Shown here piece by piece: positions 45,443-54,682 of a stretch of 64,000 bases of DNA (positions are counted from its first letter, which is position 1; each line of letters opens with the position of its first letter). The notes under the pieces were generated by a model, which saw only the letters and a program-made list of their open reading frames with translations, did no database searches and was not told where the DNA came from. The position numbers were made by a program, and so were the translations under genes. The stretch comes from Anaerolineae bacterium (GTDB lineage: Bacteria > Chloroflexota > Anaerolineae > UBA4142 > SHND01), in NCBI GenBank assembly GCA_020851635.1, contig JADZCJ010000109.1:47012-111011 (forward strand). The letters are read 5' to 3'.

Positions 45443-46303
45443 ATGCGACTCGGGATGCACGTATCGGTGGCAGGCGGTGTGGACCTGGCGGTGGAGCGCG
45501 GGGTGGCGCTCAAGTGTCAAGCGATCCAGATTTTCAACAAGAACAACAACCAGTGGAAGGCGTTCACCATCACGGACGAGGTCGTGGCGCGCTATAAAGC
45601 CAATTTGAAAGCGTGTGACATTCATCCTGTGATTTCGCATGCGTCGTATCTGATCAATCTGGCGACGAGCGATCAAGCCCTCTGGGAAAAATCGCGCGAC
45701 TCGTTCCGCGAAGAGTTGGAGCGCTGTGACCGGCTGGGCATCCGTCATCTCGTCGTCCATCCCGGCTCGCACATGGGCGCGGGTAAAGAGGTGGGGATTG
45801 CGCGCGTGGCGCAGGCGTTGAACGAAATTTACGCGGCGAACAAGATCAAGTGTGTGACGACCATCGAGCACACGGCGGGACAGGGCAATCACATCGGCTA
45901 CAAATTCGAGCACCTGGCAGGGATTCGCAAGGGCATGCACAACAAGAACAAGTTCGCCGTCTGTCTCGACACCTGTCATCTCGTCGCGGCGGGGTATGAT
46001 TTCCGCACGCCCGAAAAATACGAGGCAATGATGGAAGCATTCGACAAGATCGTGGGGCTGAGGACGCTGCAAGCGGTGCATTTTAACGACAGCAAGACGC
46101 CGCTCGGCTCGCGCGTGGACCGCCACGACCACATCGGCAAGGGGACGGTCGGCAGGGGCGGTTTTCGCTCGTTTCTCACCGACCCGCGCCTCGCCGAGCT
46201 GCCGGGCATCCTCGAGACGCCGACGGACGGGACGGGCAAGGACGAGAGGCGTGATCTGGCGGCATTGAAACGGATCGCCAACTCGTCCGGGTCCCGGAAA
46301 TAG
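45443..46303 (+). CDS. nfo: Deoxyribonuclease IV (AP endonuclease)
   Basis: The product has 286 residues from the ATG at 45443 (AGGAG 8 nt upstream). It is an Nfo TIM barrel: MRLGMHVSVAGGVDLAVERG, the FNKNNNQWKAF stretch, HPGSHMGAG, TIEHTAGQGNHIG, LDTCHLVAAGYD, HFNDSKTPLGSRVDRHDHIG and LETPTDG hold the three-zinc ligands. It cleaves DNA at abasic sites in base-excision repair. Length is normal. Confidence 0.95.
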   Translation: MRLGMHVSVAGGVDLAVERGVALKCQAIQIFNKNNNQWKAFTITDEVVARYKANLKACDIHPVISHASYLINLATSDQALWEKSRDSFREELERCDRLGIRHLVVHPGSHMGAGKEVGIARVAQALNEIYAANKIKCVTTIEHTAGQGNHIGYKFEHLAGIRKGMHNKNKFAVCLDTCHLVAAGYDFRTPEKYEAMMEAFDKIVGLRTLQAVHFNDSKTPLGSRVDRHDHIGKGTVGRGGFRSFLTDPRLAELPGILETPTDGTGKDERRDLAALKRIANSSGSRK

Positions 46304-46309
46304 AATCGC

Positions 46310-47230
46310 GTGCGTGTCGTCATTATTCACAATCCCACCTCCGGGATGCACAATACCCATGCTGCCATTGATGCAGCCACGGCTGCTTTTCGCGGCGTGG
46401 GGTGGGAGACGAGCACGCAGGAAACGACGGCGGGGGGGGATGCGACCCGGCTCGCGCGCGAGGCGGCGGCGCAGGGGGTCGAGGTCGTCATGGCAATGGG
46501 TGGCGACGGCACGCTGAACGAGGTGGCAAACGGCGTGCTCGGCACGCAAACAGCCATCGGCATTTTGCCGCTCGGCACGGCGAACGTGTGGGCGCTGGAG
46601 ATGGGATTGCCGCTCGACAATATCGCCCGCGCCGCCGAACTGCAAGCGAGGGGCACGCCGCAGCGGATTGATGTGGGCGTCGCACAGGGGAAAGGATTCG
46701 GACCGCGCGCGTTCCTCTTGAGCTGCGGGGCGGGACTCGATGCTCATGTCATCCAACAGGTCGAAAGTGACCGCGACAACAAGCGCCGTTTTGGCAAAGC
46801 GTTTTTTCTCGCCGTCGGGTTTCGCGAGGCGCTGCAATATCGCGGGCGCAAGGTCAGCGTCAAGGTGGACGGCGTCACGTACCGGCGGCGCGTGCTGCTC
46901 GCGCTCACGAGCAACACACAGCTCTATGGCGCGATGGTGCGGCTGCCGCCCACGGCGCGGATCAATGACGGGCTGCTCGATGTCACGCTGCTGCATGGAG
47001 ATAATGCGCTCAACGCACTCTGGCATTTTGTGCGTCTCGGCGCGGGCTTTTTTGCGCGGCAGCCCGATATCGAACATTATCGCGCGCGCAACGTCGAGAT
47101 TCGCGGCGACACGTTACAGGTGCATGTGGACGCCGAGCCGGTTGGCGCCACGCCGGTCCGCATTCACATCAAGCCGGGCGCGCTGCGCGTCCTGGTGCCC
47201 GCGACCGCCAACCGCGCCATCTTTGAATAG
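46310..47230 (+). CDS. Diacylglycerol kinase-family lipid kinase (YegS/BmrU type)
   Basis: The product has 306 residues. Family motifs are IIHNPTSGMHNT, AMGGDGTLNEVANGVLG (nucleotide binding and catalysis) and GILPLGTANVWA. The C-terminal beta domain includes VKVDGVTYRRRVLLALTSN and INDGLLDVTLL. Such kinases phosphorylate diacylglycerol, sphingoid bases or other lipids. The GTG start lies 7 nt after nfo, so they are cotranscribed. Confidence 0.92.
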   Translation: MRVVIIHNPTSGMHNTHAAIDAATAAFRGVGWETSTQETTAGGDATRLAREAAAQGVEVVMAMGGDGTLNEVANGVLGTQTAIGILPLGTANVWALEMGLPLDNIARAAELQARGTPQRIDVGVAQGKGFGPRAFLLSCGAGLDAHVIQQVESDRDNKRRFGKAFFLAVGFREALQYRGRKVSVKVDGVTYRRRVLLALTSNTQLYGAMVRLPPTARINDGLLDVTLLHGDNALNALWHFVRLGAGFFARQPDIEHYRARNVEIRGDTLQVHVDAEPVGATPVRIHIKPGALRVLVPATANRAIFE

Positions 47231-47262
47231 TCCGAATGGGGAGCGACAAGGAGAACGAGAGC

Positions 47263-47667
47263 ATGGCAGAGCTAAAACCAAAAATGCCCGTGCGCCGTTT
47301 CGACGTCTTTGCCGAATACAGTCGCCTCAAGGCGCGGCAAGAGGGCGAAAGCGCCGCCCAAGCTAAAGGTTACGGCATCTGGCTCGCCAAAGTGGTGGCT
47401 GCCAGAAAATTTGGCAAAAAAGAACCCGCCGGAGAAAAGGCGGGTGAGGGCGAAAAAAAGAAACCCGAACGCAAAAAAAAGTGGCATGACCTTTCGGGCA
47501 TACCACAGACCGACAAACTCTTTGACAAAGAGATCGTCAACCGCATGGGCAAACCGTTTTACAGCAAGGTGTTTTCGCCCGCGATTCGAGAGGCGTTCGA
47601 CGCAGAAAAAGAGTATGTCGAGATTCGTGACGCGATCCGACGAGACTGGAAGCCATCGAATGAATAA
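47263..47667 (+). CDS. Basic hypothetical protein
   Basis: The product has 134 residues from the ATG at 47263, which has AAGGAG 10 nt upstream (an ATG at 47236 is possible). It is highly basic, with a Lys/Glu-rich linker (KFGKKEPAGEKAGEGEKKKP) between an N-terminal helical patch (RRFDVFAEYSRLKARQEG) and a conserved-looking C-terminal part (KWHDLSGIPQTDKLFDKEIVNRMG, YSKVFSPAIREAFDAEKEY). It lies 32 nt after the lipid kinase. No family is recognised. Confidence 0.7.
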   Translation: MAELKPKMPVRRFDVFAEYSRLKARQEGESAAQAKGYGIWLAKVVAARKFGKKEPAGEKAGEGEKKKPERKKKWHDLSGIPQTDKLFDKEIVNRMGKPFYSKVFSPAIREAFDAEKEYVEIRDAIRRDWKPSNE

Positions 47668-47726
47668 TCACGCGGCGATTTGAGAGGAACGTACGGAAGG
47701 GCGGTCGGGGCGGTTTGGCGAATCGT

Positions 47727-47769
47727 GTGTAAATCCGGGCGGGGCGACCCCGCCCCTACAATTTTACAC
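47727..47769. repeat. GGGGCGGGG palindromic repeat, copy 2
   Basis: GGGCGGGG-CGA-CCCCGCCC sits inside a longer imperfect hairpin closed by GTGTAAA / TTTACAC. It lies between two convergent genes and reaches the stop of the DUF4926 gene, so it may act as a transcription or RNA-stability boundary. Confidence 0.75.
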
Positions 47770-48000
47770 AATTTTCGAGACATCGCCGCGGTCGGCGGGC
47801 GTCGGCAAACGCAGCCAGCTTTGCGGGACAGTCACGACGGCGCGCGTATTTCCAACCATGTCAAAAAACTCGACGCTGTACCCCGTCTCCATCCCGCGCA
47901 CGACGTGACGCTCGACGAGCGTCCCCACATCCCCCGCGCGAAGGTCCTCCTCCAGAAGATCGCGAGTGAGAATCACATCCTTATAGGGTGGAAAATCCAT
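47764..48000 (-). CDS. DUF4926 family protein with in-frame DUF6883-like remnant
   Basis: The product has 78 residues from the ATG at 48000 with the DUF4926 pattern YKDVILTRDLLEEDLRAGDVGTLVERH, then YSVEFFDMVGNTRAVVTVPQSWLR. Upstream in the same frame (48001-48054), IKLPNAELALISAEKL reads like the first residues of a DUF6883 protein, the usual neighbour. A stop precedes it and no standard start codon is seen, so the upstream part looks like the edge of a deletion that fused the two genes. TATAAT at 48057-48062 could be a -10. Confidence 0.75.
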   Translation of the reverse strand: MDFPPYKDVILTRDLLEEDLRAGDVGTLVERHVVRGMETGYSVEFFDMVGNTRAVVTVPQSWLRLPTPADRGDVSKIV

Positions 48001-48082
48001 AAGTTTTTCAGCCGAAATGAGCGCCAGCTCTGCGTTGGGCAGCTTTATCGCCAGGAATTATAGCAAAGAATTTGGGAAGGCG

Positions 48083-50452
48083 TCATTCATATCGCAAAAC
48101 TTCCTTGACCTTCATCCTCGCAGCGGCGAGCGCCGGAATCAAACTTGCGCCGCCGGTGATGAGGAGCGCAAAACCGAGACTGATCAGCGCCATCTGCGGC
48201 GTAAAAATATAGTCCAGGTGAAAGAGGACCGCTTCCATGACGCTGACCAGGACCAAGCCCAACGGAAAACCGAGCAGGACCCCGATAACCCAGCCGCCGA
48301 CCCCAAAGGCAAGCCCCTCGGTGAGGAACGCCTGCATCACATTTATATCGCTCGCGCCGATGGAACGTAGCACTCCAATCTCGCGCCGCCGTTCCAGCAC
48401 GTTGAGCGTGATCGTATTCACGACCCCGAGCGCGCCAATCAGCCCCACCAACACGCTCATCGCGCCGAGCGCGATGGTCAAAATACGGGTCTGTTCTTTG
48501 GCGCCTTCGACCTCGCGCACCGCGCTGTCGCTTCCGATTTGATACCGCTTGAATGTTTGCGTAATTTCGTCGAGCTGCGCCCGGACCCCTTCGACATCGT
48601 GGCGCGTAAAGCTCGCGGCAAAAAAAGTTGCCCACCCTTCGCGCCGCTGCATTTTGGCAACAACCGTTTCGGGGATGAACACTTTGCCCGCGACCTCGCT
48701 GCCGAGAAAAACAGAGTTGTCAATCGTGATTCCCACCACGCGAAAGGTCCGCCGCTCGCCCGCCGTATCAACCTGTATCGGATCGCCCAACCGTACGCCG
48801 AGCGATTCGACCAGATCGGTTGAAATCACCGCCCCGTCACTCGAGCCCGCGCCATACCAGCGTCCCTCGATGAGTTTCGGAATATACAGCTCGGTGTCGG
48901 CGGGCAAGCCCCAGATGCGCGCCCGCGCCGATTCGGTCTCGTCGTCGGCGTCCTTGCTCACCCACGCATTCTGCAGCGACCAGACTTCGACGCGCTCGAC
49001 GCCGTCCACACTCGTCAGGGCGGCGCGCATATTGTCGCCAACGTATTCGCCAAACCAGACCCACGCATCGGCGCGGTAAGTTTGAAACAAATCATCAATC
49101 GCCGTATCCACGGTGGCGCTGACCGCTTGCGCCGCCAGCGATGTCGCAACCGCCACCCCGATGACGAGCATTGTGACGAGGGCGCGGCTCGGGCGGCGCG
49201 CCAGATTGCGGACGGACATGGCGGCGAGCGGCGGCAGAGAAACGAGACGCTGCACCGCGCGGTCAAGTTGCCCCCTGCCATACGTCGGCGTAATGCCATA
49301 CGATTCGAGCGCGCGCTTGACCGGAATGCGCGTGGCGACAAGCGCGGGAATCATGCCCGCGAGCAGCGCGACGCCGATACCCACAAACACGCCGAGCGCG
49401 ATGCCGAGCGGTGAAACCTGAAACACGACGGTGAGATTCAACAGCGCGCCGATATAGAGCATCAATCGCCAGCTCGCAAATGCGCCCACCACAAGCCCCA
49501 GCGCCGTCCCCACCACTCCATACACGAGCGCCGAGAGCAAATAGACCATGAGCACCTGACCGCGCGTGCCGCCGAGCGCCTTGAGGATGCCGATTTCGCT
49601 GACCTGTTCGGTCACAATCGCCGCGAGGGTGTTGGCAACGAGAAAACCGCTCGTAATCAGACCGACGACCGAAAAAATCGCCAGCACCGCCAGGAGCGCG
49701 TCGAGTTCGCGTTTGCCGAGATAGTTGGCGGGGTCGCGCACCACGGGCGCATCGCGCTGGATTTGGCGACGGTCGAGCAGTCGCGAGATTTCGCGTGCCG
49801 TGTCATTCGCCAGCGCAATATCATCCACTTTGACGCGCAAGCCATTTGCGCCCGTCGCGCCCATCAGGCGAATCACGTCATTGGACGGCGCATACAGGGT
49901 CGCGTAATCGAGCAGGGACGCGCTCGGATAATTGGGGGTTTGAATCGCGCCGACAATCGTAAACGTGCGGTCGGGCTGTCCGCTGCTGCCGCGACAGGCA
50001 AGCGTATCGCCAAACGCGAGGGGGATGACCGAACGGGCGGATTCTTCGATGACCGCTTCGCCGTCCGTGAGCGGAAAACGCCCCGCCCGCAAAAAGACGC
50101 GGTCAACCTGCATGTCGTCGAAATCGGTGACGCCGTGCAGATACACGTCGCGCGCGCCCGCGTCCCAGTGACAGCGCGTAAAAAAGTCGGCGCGCAGTTC
50201 CGAGACCCGTACATTGTCAATTTCATCCAGGGCGCGCGGCAGCGAGGCGGGCGCGTTCCAGACCCAGTATGTGATATCCGCCTGCGACGCGTCGGCATAG
50301 GTCGCTTGCTGCGCCTGAGCCAGACTCTGTCCGGTCGAGACAATGGCGACGACCCCGCCGACGCCGATAAGGATTCCCAAAAGAGTCAAAAGCGAACGGA
50401 CGCGCCGTTTCGTGATATCGCGAAAAGCTTTGCGCAAGAGAGCGAGAAACAT
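48083..50452 (-). CDS. ABC transporter permease, MacB/FtsX type
   Basis: The product has 789 residues. It has two FtsX-type modules: an N-terminal membrane helix (RRVRSLLTLLGILIGVGGVVAIVSTG), a large extracytoplasmic MacB_PCD domain, a three-helix block (GLITSGFLVANTLAAIVTEQVSEIGILKALGG), then a second extracytoplasmic domain and a last helix block (LGVVNTITLNVLERRREIGVLRSIGA). Such permeases move lipoproteins, peptides or drugs, or drive periplasmic machines, using a separate ATPase. No ATPase gene is beside it. It follows the nuclease gene by 9 nt. Confidence 0.9.
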   Translation of the reverse strand: MFLALLRKAFRDITKRRVRSLLTLLGILIGVGGVVAIVSTGQSLAQAQQATYADASQADITYWVWNAPASLPRALDEIDNVRVSELRADFFTRCHWDAGARDVYLHGVTDFDDMQVDRVFLRAGRFPLTDGEAVIEESARSVIPLAFGDTLACRGSSGQPDRTFTIVGAIQTPNYPSASLLDYATLYAPSNDVIRLMGATGANGLRVKVDDIALANDTAREISRLLDRRQIQRDAPVVRDPANYLGKRELDALLAVLAIFSVVGLITSGFLVANTLAAIVTEQVSEIGILKALGGTRGQVLMVYLLSALVYGVVGTALGLVVGAFASWRLMLYIGALLNLTVVFQVSPLGIALGVFVGIGVALLAGMIPALVATRIPVKRALESYGITPTYGRGQLDRAVQRLVSLPPLAAMSVRNLARRPSRALVTMLVIGVAVATSLAAQAVSATVDTAIDDLFQTYRADAWVWFGEYVGDNMRAALTSVDGVERVEVWSLQNAWVSKDADDETESARARIWGLPADTELYIPKLIEGRWYGAGSSDGAVISTDLVESLGVRLGDPIQVDTAGERRTFRVVGITIDNSVFLGSEVAGKVFIPETVVAKMQRREGWATFFAASFTRHDVEGVRAQLDEITQTFKRYQIGSDSAVREVEGAKEQTRILTIALGAMSVLVGLIGALGVVNTITLNVLERRREIGVLRSIGASDINVMQAFLTEGLAFGVGGWVIGVLLGFPLGLVLVSVMEAVLFHLDYIFTPQMALISLGFALLITGGASLIPALAAARMKVKEVLRYE

Positions 50453-50461
50453 AACGTCAGC

Positions 50462-51175
50462 TCAACGCCAGTCCACTTTGACGCTGCGGCGCTCCCCTTC
50501 AAAATCTATATAAAAGACCCGCCGGTTCTGCGCGCCGTATTCAAACAGCTGACGCACAATCTGCGCATCGGTGGCGCAGTAACGTTCGAGGCGTTCCTGA
50601 TAGTATGCGCCCAATTCCTGTGCGCGGTCCGCGCCTTCGGGATCGTTCGCTTCGCGCAGGGCATAGGCATAACGCTGTTTGAGCTGTGCGGCGAGCCGGT
50701 ACCAAATCACCCCCAGCGCGGGTGTGCCCTGTTTTTCTTTGCGGAGCGTCCCCTGTGCCCACGCGTTCAAGGCGAGACGATAGCCCACCCGGTTTTCCAG
50801 GTCAATTTGCAAGTCGAACGTCATGCCATCGAGCACGCGCTTGAGCTCTTCGGGTGCGGCAGGCAACTCGCGCGTCTCTGATTTCTTTGCCGCGTGCCGT
50901 TTATCGGTCTTGATGGGTGGCAGCTCGGCGCGCGCCAGAAAATAGTTGTAGGCGAGCACGGCATTATCAAACTGTTTGCTGCTAAAGCCGATCATCCGAT
51001 CGTGCGCGAGGACGTGATCGCCCATGCTGTCGGCGCGGTAAAAAATCTGCTCTTTGTGACATTCGCACCACGTGGCGCCGACCGAGAAATGGAGCGCCCG
51101 GATCGCGGCGAACTGGTCTTCGAGGGTCAAATCCAAAAGTTCCCTGGTTTCAAGGTCGTAAAAGATATCCGTCAT
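50462..51175 (-). CDS. Predicted DEDD-type 3'-5' exonuclease (RNase H fold)
   Basis: The product has 237 residues from the ATG at 51175. The exonuclease motifs can be placed: I, IFYDLETREL (D and E); II, AHDRMIGFSSKQFDNAVL; III, RYCATDAQIVRQLFEYG. This is the pattern of YprB/helicase-associated DnaQ-like nucleases with an RNase H fold. The middle (residues 90-170) is family-specific. It could process DNA or RNA ends. It appears cotranscribed with the ABC permease, with no obvious functional link. Confidence 0.75.
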   Translation of the reverse strand: MTDIFYDLETRELLDLTLEDQFAAIRALHFSVGATWCECHKEQIFYRADSMGDHVLAHDRMIGFSSKQFDNAVLAYNYFLARAELPPIKTDKRHAAKKSETRELPAAPEELKRVLDGMTFDLQIDLENRVGYRLALNAWAQGTLRKEKQGTPALGVIWYRLAAQLKQRYAYALREANDPEGADRAQELGAYYQERLERYCATDAQIVRQLFEYGAQNRRVFYIDFEGERRSVKVDWR

Positions 51176-51236
51176 GGCAAAAGACTCGTCGGCAAGTGAC
51201 CACGCCAAGGCGCGGCATCCGGCAAATTATACACCC

Positions 51237-51265
51237 TTGCGCGCCCTCACCAAGACAGATACAAT
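51237..51265 (+). promoter_or_regulatory. Promoter of the DHH-CBS-CCA gene, near-leaderless
   Basis: TTGCGC and TACAAT are separated by exactly 17 nt. The predicted start near 51272 is only about 3 nt before the TTG start codon at 51275, so the mRNA would be nearly leaderless. Confidence 0.5.
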
Positions 51266-51274
51266 GCAGGCATC

Positions 51275-53791
51275 TTGGATGCCATATTGACCCACGAAAA
51301 CGCCGACCTGGATGCGCTGGCATCGCTCGCCGCCGCAAAAAAACTGTATCCGGACGCGGTGGCGCTTTTGCCCCGTCGTCTGAACCGCAACGGGCGCGAT
51401 TTTCTGACCCTCTACGGCGAGCCGTTCCAGTTCACGCTCCAGGAGCAGGCGCCGCGCCGACGGTTCAAGCACATTCTGCTGGTGGACACCCAATCCCTGC
51501 CATCGGCGCGCGGGATTGCGGATGCGCCGACCGTGCATATTGTGGACCATCACCCACTCGCCCGCGCGCTCGACGAGCGCACCACCTTTAGCGGGGGTGA
51601 CGTGGGCGCTTCGACGACGCTGCTCGTCGAGACGATCCGCGAAAAAAATCTGCCGCTCACCCGGCTGGAAGCGACGCTGTTTGCGCTCGGCATTTACGAA
51701 GACACCGGTTCGCTGGCTTACTCTTCGACGACGGCGCGCGACCTGAAAGCGGCTGCCTTTCTGGTCGAGCAGGGCGCGTCGTTCGATCTGATCGGCGAGT
51801 TTTTGCGCCAGCCGCTCGCCGAAGAACAACGCGCGCTTTACAATCAGCTCTTGCGGCGGGCACAAACGCACGAGATTGGCGGGCAAACCATCGTAATCAG
51901 CGCGGTCAGCGTCAAAGATTATGTGCAGGAAGTTTCCACCCTGGCGCACCAGCTGATGCTGCTGTATGACCCAAACGCGTTGTTTTTGCTGGTGCAGATG
52001 CGTAACGAGATTCAACTGATCGCGCGGTCGCGGTCAGAAGCCATTGATGTGGCGGAAATTGCGCGTGCCTTTGGCGGGGGCGGTCACACCACAGCCGCGG
52101 CCGCGTTGATTCACTCGCGCGGGCTGAAAACACAGCAGAAAAAACTCTTGCAGCTGCTGGAACAACAGATCGAGCCACAAACGACGGTGCACGACATCAT
52201 GTCGTATGGCGTGCGTGTGCTGGCGCCGGGCGACACGATCGCACATGCGGCGGAACAGGCGCGGCGATGGGGACACGAGGGCTTTCCAGTCGTTTCGAAA
52301 AAGAAACTGGTCGGCGTCCTGACGCGCCGCGAGATTGACCGCGCGCTCCATCACAAACTGCAAAAGCAAGCAGTCTCGCGGTTTATGAGCGAGCCGGTCT
52401 CGGTCGCGCCCGGAGATTCGATCGAACAACTCCAGCGCGTCATGACCCAGCACTCGTTGGGACAGCTGCCCGTCGTCCAAGATGGCAACATCGTCGGCAT
52501 TGTGACGCGGACCGACCTGCTCAAGCTCTATTCCGAATCCGCGCGCCCCTCACGCAATGCCGAATTTGCCGCGCGGCTCGAACGCGCGCTGCCCCGCGAC
52601 CTTTTGCTGCTCGTGCAAAATGCCGCGCGCATGGCGCGCGAGTTTGGCTATTCCACCTATCTCGTCGGCGGGTTTGTGCGCGATCTGTGCATCGGAGAGG
52701 CGAACCTGGATATTGACATCGTGGTCGAGGGCGACGCGATCCAGCTCGCCCGACAGCTCGCCGAGCGCTATGGCGGACGTGTGCACACGCACGCGCGTTT
52801 TGGCACCGCAAAATGGATCCTTGAGGATGAGGGGCTGCATCTGGACTTTGCAACTGCGCGCACAGAGTTTTACGAATATCCGTCCGCCCTGCCCGATGTC
52901 GAGCGCAGTTCGATCAAGCTGGACCTGCACCGCCGCGATTTCACCATCAATGCGCTGGCGCTCTGTCTGGACCCCGAGCGGTATGGCTTTTTGCTCGACC
53001 CGTATGGGGGCGAGGTAGATTTGCAGCGCGGGCTGGTTCGCGTTCTGCACAATCTGTCCTTTATCGAAGACCCGACGCGCATTCTGCGCGCGGTGCGTTT
53101 TGAACAACGCTTTGGTTTTACAATCGAGGCGCGCACGGGGCAACTGATTGACGACGCGCGCCATTTGCTCGAAAAGGTGAGCGGGCAGCGTCTGCGTCAC
53201 GAGCTCGATTTGATCTTTGGCGAGGCGGAACCGGAACGCGCGCTCGCCCGCCTGCAACAGCTGGGGGCGCTCGTCAAGATTCAGACATCGCTCAACGCCG
53301 ATGACTGGCTCGCAAGCAAATTCGCCGGTTTACGGCAGGCGTATACGCCGACGCCGATTCTGTATCTTGGACTGCTGGCATATCGGCTCCGCACTTCGGA
53401 GGTACGCGCGCTGGCAAAACGCCTGAGACTGGTCAAGGGCGAGACCGAAATTCTGGTGGAGGTGGTGACGCTGCGGCTGTTGGAACGACAGCTCAACCAC
53501 CCGAATCTCGCGCCCAGTCGTGTGGTCGAACTGCTGGAACGTTTTGACGATGCAGCGCTCGCCGTTTTTGCCATTGCAACCGATTCGGAGCAAACGGCGC
53601 AATACGTTGACCAATATCGCGGTGAATGGCGCGGCGTCCAGTCGGCATTGACGGGGAACGACTTGAAAGCGCTGGGGCTGGAACCCGGACCACGCTACAA
53701 GGAAATTCTGAGCGCCCTCCGCGCGCAACGACTGGATGGAACGATTACGGAGCGAGAACAGGAAGAAGAATTTGTCCGGACCCGGTTGTAA
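51275..53791 (+). CDS. DHH-phosphoesterase / CBS-pair / tRNA nucleotidyltransferase fusion
   Basis: The product has 838 residues. Residues 1-310 are a DHH-DHHA1 phosphoesterase (THENADLDALASL, VDTQSL, IVDHHPLA, GGGGHTTAAAAL). Residues 315-430 are two CBS domains (TTVHDIMSYGVRVLAPGDTIAHAAE; SRFMSEPVSVAPGDSIEQL). From about 455 it is a class II poly(A) polymerase/CCA-adding-type nucleotidyltransferase (STYLVGGFVRDLCIGEANLDIDIVVEGDA, RRDFTINALAL, DPTRILRAVRFEQRFGF). Known relatives with this layout are thought to be A-adding or CCA-repair tRNA enzymes. The only start in frame is TTG at 51275. Confidence 0.92.
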   Translation: MDAILTHENADLDALASLAAAKKLYPDAVALLPRRLNRNGRDFLTLYGEPFQFTLQEQAPRRRFKHILLVDTQSLPSARGIADAPTVHIVDHHPLARALDERTTFSGGDVGASTTLLVETIREKNLPLTRLEATLFALGIYEDTGSLAYSSTTARDLKAAAFLVEQGASFDLIGEFLRQPLAEEQRALYNQLLRRAQTHEIGGQTIVISAVSVKDYVQEVSTLAHQLMLLYDPNALFLLVQMRNEIQLIARSRSEAIDVAEIARAFGGGGHTTAAAALIHSRGLKTQQKKLLQLLEQQIEPQTTVHDIMSYGVRVLAPGDTIAHAAEQARRWGHEGFPVVSKKKLVGVLTRREIDRALHHKLQKQAVSRFMSEPVSVAPGDSIEQLQRVMTQHSLGQLPVVQDGNIVGIVTRTDLLKLYSESARPSRNAEFAARLERALPRDLLLLVQNAARMAREFGYSTYLVGGFVRDLCIGEANLDIDIVVEGDAIQLARQLAERYGGRVHTHARFGTAKWILEDEGLHLDFATARTEFYEYPSALPDVERSSIKLDLHRRDFTINALALCLDPERYGFLLDPYGGEVDLQRGLVRVLHNLSFIEDPTRILRAVRFEQRFGFTIEARTGQLIDDARHLLEKVSGQRLRHELDLIFGEAEPERALARLQQLGALVKIQTSLNADDWLASKFAGLRQAYTPTPILYLGLLAYRLRTSEVRALAKRLRLVKGETEILVEVVTLRLLERQLNHPNLAPSRVVELLERFDDAALAVFAIATDSEQTAQYVDQYRGEWRGVQSALTGNDLKALGLEPGPRYKEILSALRAQRLDGTITEREQEEEFVRTRL

Positions 53792-53861
53792 CAAAACCGG
53801 CAACCGGGCGTAAAATTATTATGTGCGAGTGTCTATACAAGACCTCAACGGAGGAAGAATT

Positions 53862-54482
53862 ATGAGCATGCAAGAACCACAGATTGATCCTCAAACCAAT
53901 TCCGCCCCACAAGGTGATGTCACCGAGCTCCAGCCGACGGCGGAACCCGGCGTCGGCGGGACGCTCGACGCGAAAACGTCCGACCCGGTCCTGGTTGATG
54001 AACTGCGCGAATTTGGCAGGCAAATCGAGGGACTTTTTCAAACCGCCCGCAGTTCGACCCGCGGCAAAGAGCTGGAAGCGCAATTGACCCAGGCGTGGCG
54101 CGATGTAGAAAAAGGCGTGAACGATGCGATCACCAAAGCGCAATCGTCCGATATCAAAGGCACCGTGCAGGGGACTACGCAGTACGCGGCGGATGAGGTC
54201 CAATCCGGCTTGGCGCGCGGGTTAAAGGGCATCAACACGTGGATGGCGCAAAAACGCGCGGATGCAGAGGACCGCCGCAAGAAACGCGAAGCCGCCATCA
54301 GCTCCGCCGCCGTCAGCGGCAGTGCGGACAACGACGTTGGGGACCGCTTTGGCGGCGATCAACCCTCATTCAACGCCAACATTGCCCTTCCGGGGATCCC
54401 ACTCCCGCAAGCGCCGGACGCGGGCGCAGCCAACAAGGACAATCCGATCGCCGATCGCTTTGATGAGGAAATTAAATTGTAG
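53862..54482 (+). CDS. Helix-rich hypothetical protein
   Basis: The product has 206 residues from the ATG at 53862 with GGAGGAAG upstream. The middle (residues 45-140) is an amphipathic helix series (VDELREFGRQIEGLFQTARS, LEAQLTQAWRDVEKGVNDAITKAQ, YAADEVQSGLARGLKGINTWMAQKRADAEDRRKKRE) that could form a coiled coil. The ends are disordered and Pro/Asn-rich. No signal peptide. It stands alone between the CCA enzyme and a strong terminator. I do not recognise a family. Confidence 0.75.
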   Translation: MSMQEPQIDPQTNSAPQGDVTELQPTAEPGVGGTLDAKTSDPVLVDELREFGRQIEGLFQTARSSTRGKELEAQLTQAWRDVEKGVNDAITKAQSSDIKGTVQGTTQYAADEVQSGLARGLKGINTWMAQKRADAEDRRKKREAAISSAAVSGSADNDVGDRFGGDQPSFNANIALPGIPLPQAPDAGAANKDNPIADRFDEEIKL

Positions 54483-54536
54483 GAAATTGGCGCGGGAAAG
54501 AGCCGCCACCGGCTTTGCCCAAACATTTTGAGAATT

Positions 54537-54576
54537 AGAGCGCGCACCAGAACAAAAGGGCGCGCTCTTTTTTTTT
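54537..54576 (+). terminator. Rho-independent terminator
   Basis: The 9-bp stem AGAGCGCGC / GCGCGCTCT is followed by nine T residues, 55 nt after the stop of the helix-rich gene. Confidence 0.9.
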
Positions 54577-54612
54577 AGTTTCTGTTACGTGGTAGAATGT
54601 TTGTGCGGCGCC

Positions 54613-54645
54613 GATGAGGGGGCGGGGCAACCCCGCCCCTACATC
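54613..54645. repeat. GGGGCGGGG palindromic repeat, copy 3
   Basis: GGGGCGGGG-CAA-CCCCGCCCC with outer GATG/CATC arms lies 38 nt upstream of the dinG ATG. Confidence 0.75.
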
Positions 54646-54682
54646 TTTTACCAAAAATCCTTTACGCTAGAAAGCTCTGTTC

